The position numbers were made by a program, and so were the translations under genes. The notes beneath the pieces are model-generated. The model was not told the DNA's origin. It saw only the letters and a list, made by a program, of their open reading frames with translations, and searched no databases. From Fragilaria crotonensis (Eukaryota; Bacillariophyta; Fragilariophyceae; Fragilariales; Fragilariaceae), in NCBI GenBank assembly GCA_022925895.1, contig JAKSYS010000040.1, forward strand, positions 62,001 through 126,000: DNA of 64,000 nt, in the 5' to 3' direction. The number at the start of each line of letters is the position of its first letter. The first letter of the stretch is position 1. Shown here one piece after another: positions 43,141-54,350 of this stretch.

Positions 43141-43766
43141 AGGCCTCTTCCAACTAGTACACTGTCCTATTTGTACTATTTTGGAAAAAATAGTACACTT
43201 TTTGGACCTTATAATAGTACAATTAGTACACCTGTACCAGGTTGTGTAGAAAGCTACTTGTGTAGAAGTCTACGTTTGCACCAAAAACTGGTCCATGAAT
43301 GGTAAAGCATTGCCTATTTCACAACCAATCTTTGTGAGCCCCTTTGTAAAAATGAAAGTATAGCTTAGAACAGATAACCAGCTATCCAGAAATGTGAGAA
43401 TGTTTCGCATAAGTTTGCAAACCTGCTGCAAAAGTCAATTAGTTCATCTCACGCAAATAGCTCCCAGTACCTGGTACAGTAGCACCTATGGCGAAACAAA
43501 GCCGGTTCAAGCAGCTGAGTTGATCAAAACTGAACTGGATACTTTGTTGTGAGGATGAGTTCATCATCTTCCTTTCAGGGTAGCTACAGTTTTGTGTGAG
43601 ATTGAGATACAATTCCACCCAATTCCTGCAGAATACAGGAGAACGCAGCGTACCCTTGTACCAAGCACGTAGAATTGTACACATCTTTAAAATAGTACAC
43701 TTTGGAAGGCTCAAATTAGTACAGTGTACTATTTTAAAGGCGATTGTACTAGTTGGAAGAGGCCTG
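43141..43766. mobile_element. hAT-like MITE, 626 bp, with 8-bp target duplication
   Basis: Perfect 22-bp terminal inverted repeats beginning CAGGCCTCTTCCAACTAGTA (43141-43162 and 43745-43766). Both ends are flanked by TGCATGAA (43133-43140 and 43767-43774), an 8-bp target duplication typical of the hAT superfamily. The ends start CAG, also as expected. Subterminal zones carry repeated GTACTATTTT / AAAATAGTAC words, plausible transposase-binding sites. No coding capacity; perfect TIRs and target duplications mean a young insertion. It sits between the two tandem coiled-coil genes. Confidence 0.9.
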
Positions 43767-43774
43767 TGCATGAA

Positions 43775-44188
43775 TAAATGCGAACACATCAAAACGCGGG
43801 CCTGATACGGCATACTCGGCATGAATATCGCAGAAGAAGTGCCTGTACTCTGCCCGTACTCCGAGTATAGCGTATATGCATACCGTGTGCGCACTGCAGT
43901 AAGCCTTCAGTCACGAGTCACCACTGGGCCAAAAACCGAGATCGGAGAACTGTGCCATACGAGTACCCCAGTACATGCTTGCATAGAGGCCTCTATATGC
44001 GTTTATGTTACTACAGACTGTATGTATCTGTCCGAGGCTAAAGGTTTGAGGAATATCGAATCTCAAAGAATCCTCGCCTCAAGTAAACCCACCAGTAACA
44101 AGAAACAAGAGTAAAGTGAACAGATGGCAATCGCGTTAGACCTTGATGATTGTTGCCACCAATAGCAAACAGTCCAGAAGGCAGTACG
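43775..44188. other. Upstream region of the coiled-coil/PH gene
   Basis: No gene recognised. Contains a few GTAC words and the presumed promoter. A frame at 43821-44114 has no coding character. Confidence 0.45.
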
Positions 44189-46669
44189 ATGAATCAACTT
44201 TCTAGCTTTGACGAAAATAGCAGCTCGGTAATATTTGTCGATGATGATGCGACGGAGGAGGAGGAGAAGCAACAGAAAGTGACTCAACTGAACCAACCCA
44301 AGTCTGGATTGTCCGAATTGTCGAAGCAGCTTCGTTTGCTGCAACATGCGAATCATTCGCAGGCTGCTCAGATCGACAAACTGGAACGCAAGTTACAGAT
44401 ATTGTCTGATTTGAAAGGAGTCTCTGTGAAGGACCTAAAATCAGCTCTAGCAGCTGCCTGTCAAGGAGAAGCATTCAACGAATTGCGAATGGAGGTTGAA
44501 ACATTAAAAGCTCAGCTGGATATTGCTAGATCGAATGCGCCTAGATCAGCTCCTGACTCAAGTGCGGTGGCGAATTTAGAGTTAAGGGTGGGGGAGTTGG
44601 AAGAAGTCGAAGAGTCGTTGCGCTCAAAACTGTCGAGTCTCTATGATTCGTTGAGAGTACAAACAACGAAAGCAACTCAATGGGAATCGTTGTGCGCAAA
44701 GCGTGAACATCAACTACTGGAATACAAGCAGAAATACGAAAGTCTGGAGGAAGATTTGAAGCGGGAGCATGACGCTGTCGTAAGAAGCCTCAGGGAGGAA
44801 TTGGAGTCAAAGACGAATCGCGTCCTTGAGGCGGATTCATACCTCTGCCGCGAAAAAGAACGTGTCTCCGCTCTGATTATTCAGGTGGCCGAGTATGACG
44901 CTCGTGAAATACAACTCACTCGTGAAAAGGTGGCATTACAAGACTTGAACACCTCCTTAGCTCAGGATAATAACGAAAGCACGGCTGAACTCAAGGCCGA
45001 AATCACTGCTGTCGAAGCAAAATTGCAAGGAATGAAAGACAGGGCCCTCGACGCCGAATCAAAGCTGCTCGTTGCAGAAGGAAAAATTCAAGCTTTAGAA
45101 GAGCAAACTGCGGGAATGATTACGCTGGAAATGCTTGTCGCCAACCAACAAGACGAGCTGCGCCAATTGATGCATAAGACCGGAAATCTTGAGTCGGAGC
45201 GGAATATTGAATTGGAAAAGCTTCAAGGACGAACCAGTGCGATCCAGGCCAAGTTACAAGCTGAGATAGCCAAGTCAACGGAGTTGCAGCGCGAAATTGC
45301 ACGGATGAAGGAATTGGAACAAAGCCTTGGCGAACGGGACAAGGAGCTTGAGAAGCAACGAAAATTGGCTACGAAATACAAGGCGAAGACTGAAAAAGCG
45401 GCTAGTGCTCAGTCGATCGCGTCCAAGGAACATAAGGAGATGTATGAGAGGTGCGTGTTAGAGTTGCAACATCATCGGGCGAAGGAAGAAGAGTGTTCTG
45501 TAGCACTTGAAAAGGAAAAGCTTACGGTGCAAGACCTCAACAAAATGTGTGAGGCACTCAAGGGCGATATCGATAACTTTAAGAAACAAGAACTGATCCT
45601 TCAAAAGGAAAATACGAACGCAAAGACTACAATCGACAGGCTCCAAAATGAACTGACGGAGAACAAGATGCAAGTCAACATTCAGGAAAAGGAAATCGAG
45701 AGTCTGCAGGCACAAATCCAATCTACTGAAGAAGAAGCGGAACTCCGCCACAAGCAATTCAAAACCAGATTTAAGGTTCAAGATGAGCGAATCGAGGATC
45801 TCGTCCAACAACTGGCAAGCCTTGTCACGGCGTTCAACCTCGAGCGTGGTGAACGCACCGAGGAGCACAAAACGCAAACTGTGTTAAAAGAAAGTCTGGT
45901 GGGAGCTGACTCCGAAGTTGCGCACCAACTCCATGACATCGAAGAAGAAAAGCAGAACCCCCCACGATCACCAGATCCTTCCGCTGCTGTCGCAAGTGCC
46001 GCATTTGTTTCGCCACAAAGGGCAGCGTCACTCCTTACTCCGCCAAGGAGGGTGTCATACCAGCCGGAACCCTTTGACAATCACTCTGAAGTCGGTGTAG
46101 CCCAAGGCTACTTGTTGAAGAAGGAGTTTGCAGGGTGGAAAAAGAAATACTATTATTTACATGGAAATCTCACGGCCGGAGTTTTCAAACTGAGCTTTGG
46201 CGATGCCCCTGGTCGAGCAACAAAAGGCTTTATCGATGGCATACGCACTACCATCTCTCGAGTACAGTCATCCTATGATTTTCCGAAGCAGCCATATTGC
46301 TTTGTTCTGAGACTCAACCCTCACGACCACAAATCCCCGACCATCTATTTCGCAGCAACATCTCAGGAGGATCATGACTTGTGGATGACGGCTCTCAATA
46401 TGGTTACTCAGGGGTTGGCGTCAGAGAGTACTGTGTCCCCGACTCAGCAACACTACTACCCCGTCGGATCCAGGGTTGTAATTGTAGACCTAGTTCATCA
46501 CCCGGAATACAACGGACTCAGTGGCACCGTCACGACGCCTCTCAAGGACCAGCGACAATGCGTGTCAATTGACTCCTTGCAGCGAAAGGTCAAGCTTTCC
46601 CCTGCCAACCTAGAGCTTTTCGCCCTCCCAGATTCGGTTCAACCTCACCGGCCCACTGAATTTTTATAG
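44189..46669 (+). CDS. Coiled-coil protein with PH domain and C-terminal SH3-like module
   Basis: Single exon, 826 residues from ATG 44189. Residues ~30-590 are almost continuous coiled coil, rich in Glu/Lys/Gln/Leu (for example ALEEQTAGMITLEMLVANQQ). Residues ~636-745 form a PH domain: GYLLKKEFAGWKKKYYYLHG at its start and YFAATSQEDHDLWMTALNMV at its end, with the invariant Trp in the last helix. Then PVGSRVVIVDLVHHPEYNGL..GTV and a KLSPANLELF end, an EYNG-type small beta-barrel seen in many protist proteins. PH domains bind phosphoinositides, so a membrane-linked scaffold role is likely. A shorter relative lies upstream at 41818, produced by tandem duplication. Specific function unknown. 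Confidence 0.8.
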   Translation: MNQLSSFDENSSSVIFVDDDATEEEEKQQKVTQLNQPKSGLSELSKQLRLLQHANHSQAAQIDKLERKLQILSDLKGVSVKDLKSALAAACQGEAFNELRMEVETLKAQLDIARSNAPRSAPDSSAVANLELRVGELEEVEESLRSKLSSLYDSLRVQTTKATQWESLCAKREHQLLEYKQKYESLEEDLKREHDAVVRSLREELESKTNRVLEADSYLCREKERVSALIIQVAEYDAREIQLTREKVALQDLNTSLAQDNNESTAELKAEITAVEAKLQGMKDRALDAESKLLVAEGKIQALEEQTAGMITLEMLVANQQDELRQLMHKTGNLESERNIELEKLQGRTSAIQAKLQAEIAKSTELQREIARMKELEQSLGERDKELEKQRKLATKYKAKTEKAASAQSIASKEHKEMYERCVLELQHHRAKEEECSVALEKEKLTVQDLNKMCEALKGDIDNFKKQELILQKENTNAKTTIDRLQNELTENKMQVNIQEKEIESLQAQIQSTEEEAELRHKQFKTRFKVQDERIEDLVQQLASLVTAFNLERGERTEEHKTQTVLKESLVGADSEVAHQLHDIEEEKQNPPRSPDPSAAVASAAFVSPQRAASLLTPPRRVSYQPEPFDNHSEVGVAQGYLLKKEFAGWKKKYYYLHGNLTAGVFKLSFGDAPGRATKGFIDGIRTTISRVQSSYDFPKQPYCFVLRLNPHDHKSPTIYFAATSQEDHDLWMTALNMVTQGLASESTVSPTQQHYYPVGSRVVIVDLVHHPEYNGLSGTVTTPLKDQRQCVSIDSLQRKVKLSPANLELFALPDSVQPHRPTEFL

Positions 46670-47054
46670 CTGCAAGGCAGTAAGCCGCACATCCTAAGTA
46701 AAGTACAGTACCTCAATGGTATGAAGTTTGATTTGGATGGGGGATACTACAGAGACCACCATGGACAACATTTATGCTGTCTATGGTGGTCAGACTTCAG
46801 TGACCAACATCATCAATGAAGTGAAGAGGGATAAGAAGGATTCAACTCTCAATCCCATCTTCAGAGTATAGCTTGCCATATGTTTTTCTGTGATACCACT
46901 AGTACAAAACAAAATCATCTACTAGCACACTTACTGTAATGTCGTACTTCAAGTTATCTGTTCTTTACACGGCGTGAGCACGGCATTTTTCCTACTAGGT
47001 GAATATACCAAGGCCAGCGCGGTTGCCTTAGAGCATTCTCTACGGTGCCGTACC

Positions 47055-47262
47055 TAAATTTGATTTTCGTAAGCAATTTTTCTTTGCTGTAAATAAATTT
47101 TATTTAGGTGTTTGAAAATTGGTATGTTTTGATGCTGTAGTAGAAAAGACAGTCCCCGTAAGCAAATTTTGTAAGCAACAAATTTCTGCTTACAATACAT
47201 TTTCTTATGGTAAGCAAATTCCGTGAGCAATTTCATTCCGTACTAAGCAATTTTTTTCGCTG
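47055..47262. repeat. AT-rich dispersed repeat, copy 2 (TTGCTTAC family)
   Basis: Repeated GTAAGCAAATTTTG / AAGCAATTT words. Its right part is the reverse complement of the start of the repeat at 7273-7455. Left part forms a hairpin (ACCTAAATTTGATTTT against AAATTTTATTTAGGT). Confidence 0.6.
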
Positions 47263-48061
47263 AAACCATTTTTTTACCGACGTCAGCCGTGTCACCGCCA
47301 CGCCGGCAGCACATCCAATTTTGCGCCAGCCAGACATCGATCGGAACTTGTTTCCCTCCCGGCGGGCGCACACACTTGCTTTATTCACGACTTCGCCCGT
47401 GTTGCAGGACCTTCCTTGGAAATGCAACGCAAGAAGTAGTATACTTGCGTGTGTTTTTATAGAGGCAAGAAAATTAATACTGTAGTACGGTATAGTATCT
47501 GGAACGTGGATTTGTGTAGCTTGTATCAGGCTTGGGATTATTCATACATCATGCAACCCAGATGCACGTTGCGTAGGGCTGCATTGGAGCCAGAGCAACA
47601 TGACCACTGGGGAAGCAGAAGAAGCAATGGAAGTTGCAGCTACTGGTGCTGATGTGGAGGTGCGGACGCTCTCGAATGTGCTTTGCTCCAGCCCTCCTCA
47701 CGATGACAGATTGTCCTGCAACCCTGATGCCAAATCCACAAGGTCTTTACAACTTGTGGAATGGGTATCTACATGGGGTTGGGGGAGAAAGCATGCAAGG
47801 ATTTTCTCCAAAACAAACCAAGGGCAGGAAGGTTGTTAAGTATTAGTACTCAAGGAGGAAGAAGTTGATCTGCCTGGGATGTGATTCACATTCACAACCT
47901 GGTGAGCTTGGGGCACAGGTTGCAACTTGTCATAGACATGATGATCTAAATTGTCTAGTATGGCTCTCAAACCTCATACAAGTGTGACAGAGATTATAAA
48001 TTGACTCCAGAGGGACAAAAACAATGGGACACTCAATCACAACAAACTTTAAATTTAGGTA

Positions 48062-48215
48062 ATAAGATCAAGAAATCCCACAGGTTTTCTGACTGCGGGA
48101 TTTTGGCAAGGTAGTGATCAAGATATCCCACGGAGTTTCCTGACCGCAGGATTTTGGGACGGAAGTGATCGAGAAATGCCGGGGAGTTTTCTGACCGCGG
48201 GATTTGCATGTGAGG
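48062..48215 (+). repeat. Three 51-bp tandem units
   Basis: Each unit has the order GATCAAGA.ATCCCAC, TTTCTGACYGCGGGATTTT; steps at about 48064, 48115 and 48166. Units differ by about 15%. The third is cut short. Confidence 0.85.
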
Positions 48216-48932
48216 ATGGGTATGGCAACAAATTAGAAAAATTTCTACTGTCGTAGTCTCACTATGGTAGTGTGCAGTAGTCTAGCAGAATGTCCATGTT
48301 GTTTTGTCTTCATGTACCCCTTCATATGGTGTTGCATGCATTGTGAACGCTCAAATGAACGTAGTAGACCCTACTCCGTACAGTACAACGGATTGGACTC
48401 GAGTACCGCGAAGGTGAATTCTTGGAATCCGTGGAGAGTTCGCATGCTTCATGTCATACATACCGGTTTCTATTGCCTGTTCGTCATGATAAGACGAACT
48501 GCTTGCCTATATGTCGTACCAGTATTCGTAAATGTCATCCGTTACTCAAACACATAGAAGGGGCAAGGTATGTGCATTCCCCGAAACAACGACGCCTAGG
48601 TTCATACTGGAACACTGTGGAACCTGTTCGTGAAATATTCGTCTCCGTCGTGGGCATGATCAGTTTTGCATAGCACGTGAGCTCCAGTGGAGCACTGGTA
48701 TCAAGTTCCAAGTAGAATCCTGTTTCCTCCTGTTGCAGGTTCGAAGTAAAAGAAATATTTCCTTGTATAAAACACATACTGTGAAGACAGGTGAATCCGA
48801 ACACTCAATTTGGTAATCGTGGTAGTACGTATCATGGGGTGTTCGCATCACGTCGGCGAAAAACCAGCTGTTTGACCCATCTGAAACCTTCATTTCAGAA
48901 AACGCGCACAAAACTTCACACACATACATACA

Positions 48933-50489
48933 ATGCAGGTTCAACACCTTTCTTCTCGCCTTCCAGGTCTAGCGGATCCCATGAGCAGTCCACGATCAAC
49001 CGTTGGGCTTGGCATTTCGTCAGGATCGAATGTTGCGTTTGTGAACTCTGATTATCAGTGCTCTGGGGAGGCTTTTAACAACTTCAACACAGTTATTCCT
49101 CAACAACAGTTTACGTCTCTAAGTGGATCTATACGTGAAAGGAAGCGCCTCTTGAGAGGAGAGGAGGCCGAGTCACCATATGAGCCACCACATCAAAAAT
49201 TGTGTGGACCCGTCATTCATCGCATACCATGCAAGGCTCGGGGGGTGTCTAAAAATCATACTGCAGAAAACGCCTTCTTTGACGTTCCAGGGGAAGCACC
49301 CCATGGTCTACTTCTACTATGCTCAAATGAAGAATGCACAAGTTCGCTCCGGAGGTTTCGATACTGCCGAGGTAAGCGGAAGGGAGTCAGAATGCTCAAA
49401 TAGATCTTTGCGGCAAAATCTAACATTCTCATCCTCTGATGACTCCTTCTGCCAACTCCAACACAGTGTGTGCCATTCCAGTTTCTAAACGCAATTTCGT
49501 TAACAGGCATGGACATGGGTTTGTTCATTCAGCCAAGGAAGTTAAAACCAGAGTTGACCAGATGAATGTGACTTTCATGGACGGCCCAACGATGACATGT
49601 TCTCCATGCCACGGTCTGGAGACATATGCATCATCAAATGATGCTGCAGGTGCTCCTGATGGCATAATCCACGATGAACGTGCCGAGACCAATCTTTTCT
49701 TCGAAGGTCTCAAGCGTGGCGAAGATATTTCTGAGAGCCAGCAGAAGCACGTCAATGGAAATTGCCGCAGATGTCCTTGCCGGGCGCGTTGCATGCCGAA
49801 GGAGCACAACGCAACGACCGCATACTTCGAAATTCCACCTGATGCCCCCCATGGACTGTCACTGAGCTGCTCGATGAAAAAATGCAGTAGCCAAAGTGGC
49901 GGTCCCAGGTTTCGGTATTGTAAAGGTAAGTGGTGTACATCATTTTTTTGGTAAACACCCCGCTTCGTGTCTCACACATTTGTTGGTTTACATAGTGTGC
50001 GACTGCCCTGTAGCGAAACGAAACTTCTCCAAGCGCCATGGTCATGGTATGCTCCATACTATGAAGCGACATGAAGAGCACGCTCCTGCACTCGTTGGTC
50101 AGGATGTTGGGGATGTGCCAAAACACGTCTACAACCTCGAAGACAATTCTACAGTTGGTCTCATATCAGTGAGTGGTGACCATTATCAGGCTGACTTCAC
50201 CGCCGTCGACTCCTTCTTCAGCGAGCTTGGACATACGAAAAGAAGTTGGTTATCGCGGGATCGAGAATTCCAAGAGGTCTATTTGAAGGCACGGCCGGCA
50301 GAGACGGTCTCTGTGACACACAAGCGTTGCAAGGAGATGCTGCCAAATGTTATCGGAGGCACACGTAACGAGTATTTCACAGTTGCCCCATTGTCAGGAC
50401 TTGATACGAAAATGACGGTGGCCATGATGGAATCAGCGACGCTCGGGATTGATTTCTCAACAATCTTCGACACTATTGTGGAATGTTAA
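48933..50489 (+). CDS. Protein with two Cys/His repeat modules of a diatom family
   Basis: Three exons: 48933-49371, 49467-49925, 49996-50489 (introns 95 and 70 nt), 463 residues. Two copies of one module: CKARGVSKNHTAENAFFDVP ... HGLLLLCSNEEC ... RFRYCR, then VCAIPVSKRNFVNRHGHG; and CRARCMPKEHNATTAYFEIP ... HGLSLSCSMKKC ... RFRYCK, then VCDCPVAKRNFSKRHGHG. Both modules are cut by an intron at the same place (after RYC-R/K) in the same phase (1), so the module was duplicated together with its intron. Conserved Cys and His fit metal binding. I know this module as common in diatom predicted proteins, without a named function. The C-terminal ~130 residues (KRSWLSRDREFQEVYLKARP...) have no recognised fold. 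Confidence 0.75.
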
Positions 50490-51796
50490 TTGTTGGGACT
50501 TTGGAAGCAAAGGCCCGGTCCCTGTCTCGTAAATCGAAGATGTTGTCAATTTTGTTGCGTAATGAAATAGTTTATATCATACATTTTGATCCTCAACAGT
50601 TCATCTTGAATTGCCCGGAGAGTGATATTGATGTCCTTTTCGTCCTACTCCGTTCGATCAGGAGTGTGAAGTTGGCTGATGACACCACAACGTGGCACGC
50701 AACATTGCCATCATCGCCAGCAAGAACGATACCATCTTCTATTGAGACCACAAACGGATTCGAATTCTGCACTCGAGTCACGACCATTACATTACGTCCC
50801 AAGATCGATTTTGCCCCAAGCCCCAAATTCTGCCCTGTTAAAAACGTGTTACTCAAAGCCAGTCTACATGTGCATAGAAACAACGAACAATTGTACTTGT
50901 ACCTACCGCTACTACTACCGTATTTCTCGGAGTTTTGTACCCCACGGATTCCTGTACCCTTTGCCGAAAATCGATGTACATTTTTGACCCACTCGACTCC
51001 AAAAAGCGAGCCCTTTTCAGATCCTTTTGCAGAGTAAATTCTGGCATTTCGCTGAAACGTCAGGTCATTTGAATTCTTCGCGCCGAAACCTATCTTTACA
51101 TGTATAACTTCAATGATCAATTAATAAGTTTAAATCTTCGTTTTCAAGTTTTCACTGGTTTGCGCATTGGTTTTTTTTCCTCTGTGACCTGTACCCTTCG
51201 GACATTTTTGATGGACATTTGGGGGGTACAAAATACCGAGAAATACGGGGAGTACTCCCCGAGAATAGCAATCCGTGGTACTGACAAGAGAAATTTCGAA
51301 GGAATCTGAGTTGTGAAATTTATCTTGTTTTTTCTAAAAAGAGGACATCAATTTTACACTGTAAATTACATGAACAAATTTACAAAAATCTTCGTAAGGT
51401 TACGGGTTCCGTACTGTAAACAATAAAAAGAGGATCTCTCTACTGTTCAAAGCATCAGTTGCTCACATCATACGTCATATTACTTGACATCTCACAACCA
51501 AATATTGAAGCCCACGTCTATGTAGCTACTTCAATGTTCGAACGACAGATCGGCGTTTTGTCACAGATGACCCTGCAGATGACACATGACACTCCGGAAA
51601 CCAGTCTCCCAAGAATTCTCCCGTGGATTTCTGTGAGTTCGATGTCTTTTTGTCTGACTCGAGCAGGCCTCGCTCATGAACTTTGTTTCAACGGACGGAT
51701 TAACGGATTGGTGATCCGGAAAAAGGAAATCGATGAGACTACCGGCTACCGGTAGACTAGAGAGTAGAGAGCATGCATTAGATTATAGACTAGGTA
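50490..51796. other. Intergenic DNA with an inverted repeat pair
   Basis: No gene I can support. Overlapping frames on both strands at 50483-51120 have no motif. Two 27-bp segments at 50918-50944 and 51220-51248 are inverted copies (GGGGTACAAAA..CCGAGAAATA). Confidence 0.4.
50918..51248. repeat. Inverted repeat pair, about 27 bp arms
   Basis: Left arm 50918-50944, right arm 51220-51248; about 25 of 27 bases match with a 2-base gap. Could be the ends or internal part of a decayed MITE; no target duplication found. Confidence 0.5.
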
Positions 51797-52424
51797 CCTG
51801 GGACATCCGGAATTCCTTCTTATTCTGTTAGTGGGTTACACAGATATACGTAGATGGGAAACTGAAATTTCAACAATATGCAAAACTGTATATGTTCATT
51901 TTGATGTCGGAAGAGTATTGGCTAGCGTGCGAGCCAGCGTGGCATCGTTGCGAACTTATTTACGAGAAGAAATCTAATCGTGAACTTATTTACGAGAAGA
52001 AATCTTCTTGTGAACTTATTTACGAGAAGAATTCTTCTCATGAACTTATTCATAAGAAGAAATCTTCTTATGAACTTATTTAAGAGAAGATTTCATCCTA
52101 TCAATACACTTTCTCGTAGAAGTCTAACTTAAAAAAGAGAAGGTATCTAATCGCGAACTTATTTACGAGAAGAAATCTTCTCATCAACTTATTTAAGAGA
52201 AGAAATCTTCTCATCAACTTATTCATGAGTAGGTTTCTAATCGTGGACTTATTTACGAGAAGAAATAGCCTCCGAGCCTGCCAAGCCCCCATTTGCATTC
52301 ATGACGCCAGCCAGTATCCATTGACGTTATTTATTAAGCGGTCGTGTGTCACGTGACTCGATTTGACAGCCCAAAAAAACTCTCGGTAAAGTGAGGTTCA
52401 AGAAGGAATTCCGGATGTCCCTGG
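51797..52424 (+). mobile_element. Minisatellite-bearing MITE, copy 2, TA-flanked
   Basis: 25-bp terminal inverted repeats (51797-51821 and 52400-52424, 24 of 25 match) starting CCWGGGACATCCGGAATTCC, both flanked by TA (51795-51796, 52425-52426). Inside are homologous blocks shared with 7481-8117 in reverse orientation (GAGCCAGC; GGCTTGGCAGGCT) around a 30-bp minisatellite. No coding capacity. TIR start and TA target suggest mobilisation by a Tc1/mariner-type transposase. Confidence 0.85.
51952..52266. repeat. 30-bp minisatellite (GAACTTATTTACGAGAAGAA), about nine units
   Basis: Unit GAACTTATTTACGAGAAGAA plus ATCTTCTYGT, with the palindrome GAGAAGAAATCTTCTC inside. One interruption near 52095-52140. 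Same family as 7641-7954. Confidence 0.9.
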
Positions 52425-54350
52425 TACTTGTTCTTGTACAAGCCTCCTCGTGCTCGTACCGTACGAGTACCGTCTAGCGTCTAGCCCCCGGAACGCAAAG
52501 TTTTCTGGACGCTTTCCAGTTTTTATTATACTGTACTTTGAAACTATGAAGCAATTTGTTGTGTAAGGCGCAACAAGTAGAGAAAACTTTGTCAGAACCG
52601 TGGTGGGTGCCATGAGAGCGTATTCCGATTCAGAATACGCAAGCGTCCCTTAAGAAAGCCGGAAGTGCATTCTACATCTTTTCTGAGCACTTCGAGCCAA
52701 CCCCAGAAACGAATCTCATTCCAACAGGTGGTTGTCTTGATGGGGGGAACCGTTGTTGGACGGGAAATATATCTGTTGTCAACTTACAACCACCCACCGC
52801 AATACCGCTGCCTAGCAATGTCACCTTAGTCAGCCGTTGTATTCATAGAGATCAAATTCAAGGTCATCTAGCATCTTACCTTTATGCAATCGTTGTATGA
52901 AGGAAGGATCTAAGATGGCTAAGATCCTATTTTTCCATCGTGCAGGGTGCCCAGTAGACAGCATTGCCAATATTCGGCATCGGTGGTTTGTCGTGCTGTA
53001 CGTTGACTTGAAACCTAGTAGCTGTGGCGGATTGCCTATTGTCTATGCTTCTCGTTTGGAATGCATTCAAGAAGAATGACACGGCTGGGTGGCGTCAGTA
53101 CTTGACCCACCTGTACCTGGTAATCATGCATCAGAGTACTCGTCCATCTGCTGCTGAGCTTCATTTGCACAAGATAGAGTCAGAACATATCTCTAGTAGG
53201 TGTACACAGTAGTGCTGCCAAACTCAAGAAATTTGTGGAGGAACCTTTGCATGCTTGCTTGGCTTGTGCAGGTCCACTCAGACAGCAGCAGATCATTCAG
53301 AGTCGCCACAAGGAGAGGAAGGAACGGAATCAGCGTCGCTGGAACTCCGTAGCAGTTGGCAGCCAGAACCCTGCTTCCAAACAAGTTCGGAAATCTTCTG
53401 TGTCGTTGAGTGCTGTAACAAGCTCAACATAGTAGGTATGGGGCACTCGGAGTCATCTGCGGGACTTGCAAAATTTGAGATGATAGTTAGTATACCAGTG
53501 CAACATGTACTATGGGGGAGGAGTGAGTTGACAAGAGGTACTACCATTGACTGACTTGGTCCATATCATTGCTCCAGAGAATTACCTCATCATCTCATTG
53601 GCTTGTGGCTTTTGCGCCTATTAGTGATGCGCCCTTTTCTGGGCGGGAGATGAACAAGCAACTGGTCATGATTGCCTTGACCATACGGTCAACAAAATCA
53701 ACAGCATTGTTGGTGGCATCATTATCGTCACTGCTGGTCTGATGTGGTGCCATTGTTGCTCTCCTCCACACAACCCTGCTCTGAATGCAACAACAATATG
53801 TCATCAAAACCATAAGTGGAGATAGGAGAATTCATGATGTCTTCAGAAGCAGCAATTCAAAGTGATAATGAGATACCTCCACTTTTAGTGCAGTCTTTCT
53901 TCACAAAGGACTTCACATTAATTGTTTATAGGTATAGATTTGATGTAATGCATTTGAGTTCAAGTTTCGATGTGACAGGGATGGCCTCGGCCGGCGGCAG
54001 ATAACTGTTGAAAGATTGTCAGCAGGAAAATGATGAAATTCCCTTCTTAAATGGTTTCCACGTGGAGCTAAATTGTATACTCCGGTCATAAGTACGAATT
54101 GCGTGTAGCATGATGACGTCAAAAGACTGACAGTTCATCGAATTGTTGCCCCTCGCCCCTGGGCGCACCCTGCACCCCTCTGACAACTCGAAAATTCCGA
54201 AAACGTGCTCACGACATCGTCAGTCGACAGCCATCACTCATTTATTCTTCGGCTTCTTCAACTGCCATTCCACTCCGGATCCACTCATCCGAGTGAACAG
54301 CATCTGTCCGTCCTTCATTTACAATCCTGATCCTGATCCCCTTGTGAACC
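52425..54350. other. Intergenic DNA
   Basis: No gene I can support. Short frames (52897-53079, 53235-53432, 53255-53554) look like scraps without motifs. The last ~200 bases carry the presumed promoter of the small plastid protein gene. Confidence 0.45.

Larger units (their letters stand above)
46670..48932. other. Repeat-bearing intergenic DNA
   Basis: No gene I can support. Holds the second AT-rich dispersed repeat (47055-47262) and a 51-bp tandem repeat (48062-48215). A frame at 47600-47839 (+) is coding-like but has no motif. GTAC words near 48360-48400. Confidence 0.45.

Noticed and set aside
50593-51120. 175-codon minus-strand frame as a gene
   Set aside because: It overlaps an equally long plus frame, has no motif, and includes one arm of an inverted repeat.
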